Assembly: GCA_025360395.1 (NCBI GenBank)
Contig: JANYCH010000248.1
Coordinates: 1-8,394, forward strand
Origin: Cytophagales bacterium
Lineage (GTDB): Bacteria; Bacteroidota; Bacteroidia; Cytophagales; UBA9547
Reading direction: 5' to 3'
DNA length: 8,394 bases
The translations under genes and the position numbers were made by a program. Of the stretch, positions 7,141 through 8,394 are shown one piece after another. The notes under the pieces were generated by a model, which did no database searches, was not told the origin of the DNA, and was given only the letters and a program-made list of their open reading frames with translations. The first letter of the stretch is position 1. Each line of letters opens with the position of its first letter.

Positions 7141-7811
7141 GGTTTTTCTTTTTTAAACCATTCATAAGCACAAAGGTTTGATAAAAATAAAATTAAGGAA
7201 TAAACATGGTCTTCTAATGGTATGGACCCTATTCTTATATTCAGGTTTTCATTATTATCGTAAATTATTACAGGACAAGATGTTAATACTGAATTTACGA
7301 TCCAAAAAGGGATTAAATGAACTAAAAATGCCAACCAAAACTGACCCAGAATTTTATTTGGTAATAAAAGAAAACTAAAGCCCAATGTTAAAGAAGCAAT
7401 GGAAAAATTAATTAAAGTATAAGTTCTTTCAATGTTGTTAATCGCAATTCCAATAGATAACATCAGAAAAAACAAGGTTACTGGTTTAGCAAGCTGCAGC
7501 ATCCATTCCGGTCTGTAATACTGATTTAAACATTCGTAAATAAACAGGCATGCAAATGGAGTAAATAAAAAAAAGAAGTATTCTTCGACAGGCATCAGAA
7601 ACAACCTGAAATCTAAAACATAGGCAGAATTAAATTCCCAGATTTTATTTAGTGTAAAGTAATAATCCCAGATAGTAAATAGTAAGCCTACAATTAAGAT
7701 CCCCGGAAAAGTATACTTCCACTTTTTGTAAAACCTTAATTTCCTGTCAAATGAAAAAATCATGACAGGTAACAGGGTAAAAAGATTTAGTATCAGGTAA
7801 GTGAATTTCAT
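7137..7811 (-). CDS. crtYcd: Lycopene beta-cyclase, fused heterodimeric CrtYcd/CarR type
   Basis: A 224-residue polytopic membrane protein with two tandem lycopene cyclase domains, as in fused bacterial CrtYcd proteins and the cyclase part of fungal CarRA. It should close the ends of lycopene to beta-rings. The first domain carries a WDYYFT segment (48-53) and the hallmark LMPVEEYFFF (72-81). The second carries the matching IPLEDHVYS (197-205), with Glu-Asp in place of the more usual Glu-Glu. Hydrophobic spans lie at about 3-20, 34-50, 77-93, 110-126, 133-150 and 158-176, with another near 204-218. It is not a FAD-type CrtY, since no dinucleotide-binding motif is present. It is the first gene of the minus-strand run, followed by ispH (4-base overlap) and crtZ, the expected downstream enzyme. 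Confidence 0.88.
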   Translation of the reverse strand: MKFTYLILNLFTLLPVMIFSFDRKLRFYKKWKYTFPGILIVGLLFTIWDYYFTLNKIWEFNSAYVLDFRLFLMPVEEYFFFLFTPFACLFIYECLNQYYRPEWMLQLAKPVTLFFLMLSIGIAINNIERTYTLINFSIASLTLGFSFLLLPNKILGQFWLAFLVHLIPFWIVNSVLTSCPVIIYDNNENLNIRIGSIPLEDHVYSLILFLSNLCAYEWFKKEKP

Positions 7812-7940
7812 CTATTCTGAAGGTAACGATTATTGCCTTTAAATAAAAACTGTAAAAAAATGATAAACAATTAAATCCAATAACTGTTTCAATCCCGTAT
7901 GTCTGTCATAATATTTAAAAACACACAAAAAATTAATTTT
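7812..7940. other. Divergent intergenic region between lycopene cyclase and FAS1 genes
   Basis: This 129-base AT-rich region must hold the start signals for both the carotenoid gene run (minus) and the FAS1 gene (plus). I found no convincing TAnnTTTG box on either strand. The sequence in front of the FAS1 start is A/T-only just before the ATG, as is common in Bacteroidota leaders. Confidence 0.5.
7820..7839. promoter_or_regulatory. Imperfect 20-base dyad, possible operator of the carotenoid genes
   Basis: AAGGTAA (7820-7826) and TTGCCTT (7833-7839) form a 7-base dyad with one mismatch (T/G) around a 6-base centre. It ends 8 bases before the lycopene cyclase start codon. The position would suit an operator or a leader hairpin. 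Carotenoid genes in bacteria are often controlled by MerR-type light or B12 regulators, but no such regulator is in this window, so the role is only a suggestion. Confidence 0.25.
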
Positions 7941-8394
7941 ATGAAAAAGTCCCTTTTAATTTTCTCTCTTGCAATTGGTTCATTTGTTGCAACAACTACT
8001 ACCACTTTTGCTCAAAATGAAGTAATGGTTGGTGGAGAAAAAATGTATCCTAAAAAAGACATTGTTGACAATGCTGTTAACTCTAAAAACCACACAACGT
8101 TGGTTGCTGCTGTAAAAGCTGCAGGTTTAGTAGAAACTTTGAAAACCAAAGGCCCTTTTACAGTGTTTGCCCCTGTTAACGATGCTTTTGAAAACCTTCC
8201 TGAAGGAACTGTAGAAACGCTTTTAAAACCAGAGAATAAGGCTACTTTGACCAAAGTACTTACTTACCATGTCGTATCAGGTAAAATGGACTTCAATGCT
8301 ATTTCCGCAAAAATTAAAGCGAGCAAAGGTAAAGCTGAATTGAAAACTGTTGCAGGTGGTACTTTAACTGCCAAAATGAACGGCGACCATAACA
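7941..8394 (+). CDS. Secreted FAS1 (fasciclin) domain protein, 3' end outside window
   Basis: A frame from ATG at 7941 runs open to the right edge, giving 151 complete codons. Residues 1 to about 24 form a signal peptide (MKKSLLIFSLAIGSFVATTT, then TTTFA) with likely cleavage before Gln25. A FAS1 domain starts near residue 40, with IVDNAVNSKNHTTLVAAVKAAGL, the H1-type box FTVFAPVNDAFENLP (73-87) and the H2-type segment LTYHVVSGKM (107-116). The conserved GGTL follows at about 139-142. FAS1 domains mediate adhesion or binding at the cell surface or in the periplasm. Small secreted bacterial FAS1 proteins are usually about 180-200 residues, so perhaps the last quarter is missing here. It is divergent from the carotenoid genes across 129 bases. 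Confidence 0.93.
   Translation, partial: MKKSLLIFSLAIGSFVATTTTTFAQNEVMVGGEKMYPKKDIVDNAVNSKNHTTLVAAVKAAGLVETLKTKGPFTVFAPVNDAFENLPEGTVETLLKPENKATLTKVLTYHVVSGKMDFNAISAKIKASKGKAELKTVAGGTLTAKMNGDHN

Noticed and set aside
8012..8254. Minus-strand ORF of 80 residues
   Set aside because: It is the antisense shadow of the FAS1 coding sequence, whose frame has a clear signal peptide and domain motifs.

Overview
The window looks like chromosome from a pigmented, low-GC member of the Bacteroidota, most likely a Cytophagales- or Flavobacteriia-like marine or soil bacterium. This rests on the AT-rich sequence, A/T-rich leaders without clear Shine-Dalgarno sites, a good Bacteroidota-type promoter (TTG-N19-TAAGTTTG) at 250-279, and the gene content: a CarR/CrtYcd-type lycopene cyclase, a CrtZ-type hydroxylase, a DUF3108 protein and a FAS1 protein. 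The exact genus cannot be read from this sequence.

Layout. At 3-125 (+) lies the C-terminal end of a transposase of the ISXO2-like/IS1595 group, running in from outside the window. A 178-base spacer with a promoter follows, then a DUF3108 envelope protein (304-1116, +). Its stop codon is one base from the stop of rarA, which arrives from the other side. From 7811 down to 1118 there are nine genes, all on the minus strand, with gaps of at most 65 bases. In transcription order they are lycopene cyclase, ispH, crtZ, a TruC-type pseudouridine synthase, an unlisted 38-residue membrane peptide, a secreted cyclophilin-type prolyl isomerase, an RmlD-like SDR, a membrane-anchored triple helix-hairpin-helix (ComEA-like) protein and rarA. 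A FAS1 (fasciclin) protein starts divergently at 7941 (+) and runs off the right edge.

How the genes work together. The clearest functional unit is lycopene cyclase-ispH-crtZ. IspH makes the C5 precursors IPP and DMAPP, the cyclase closes the ends of lycopene to beta-rings, and CrtZ hydroxylates those rings to give zeaxanthin-type xanthophylls. Cyclase and ispH overlap by 4 bases (ATGA). crtE, crtB and crtI are not here, so the rest of the pathway must be encoded elsewhere. The remaining minus-strand genes (tRNA modification, protein folding, nucleotide-sugar-type reductase, DNA-binding HhH protein, replication-fork ATPase) look like ordinary housekeeping genes that share the transcription direction.

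I do not see a clearly undescribed system. The points most worth a second look are the embedded ispH, the 38-residue peptide 2 bases behind truC, two dyads just upstream of start codons (3287-3331 and 7820-7839), and the FAS1 gene divergent from the carotenoid genes. No RNA gene, CRISPR array or gene-free stretch over 300 bases was found.
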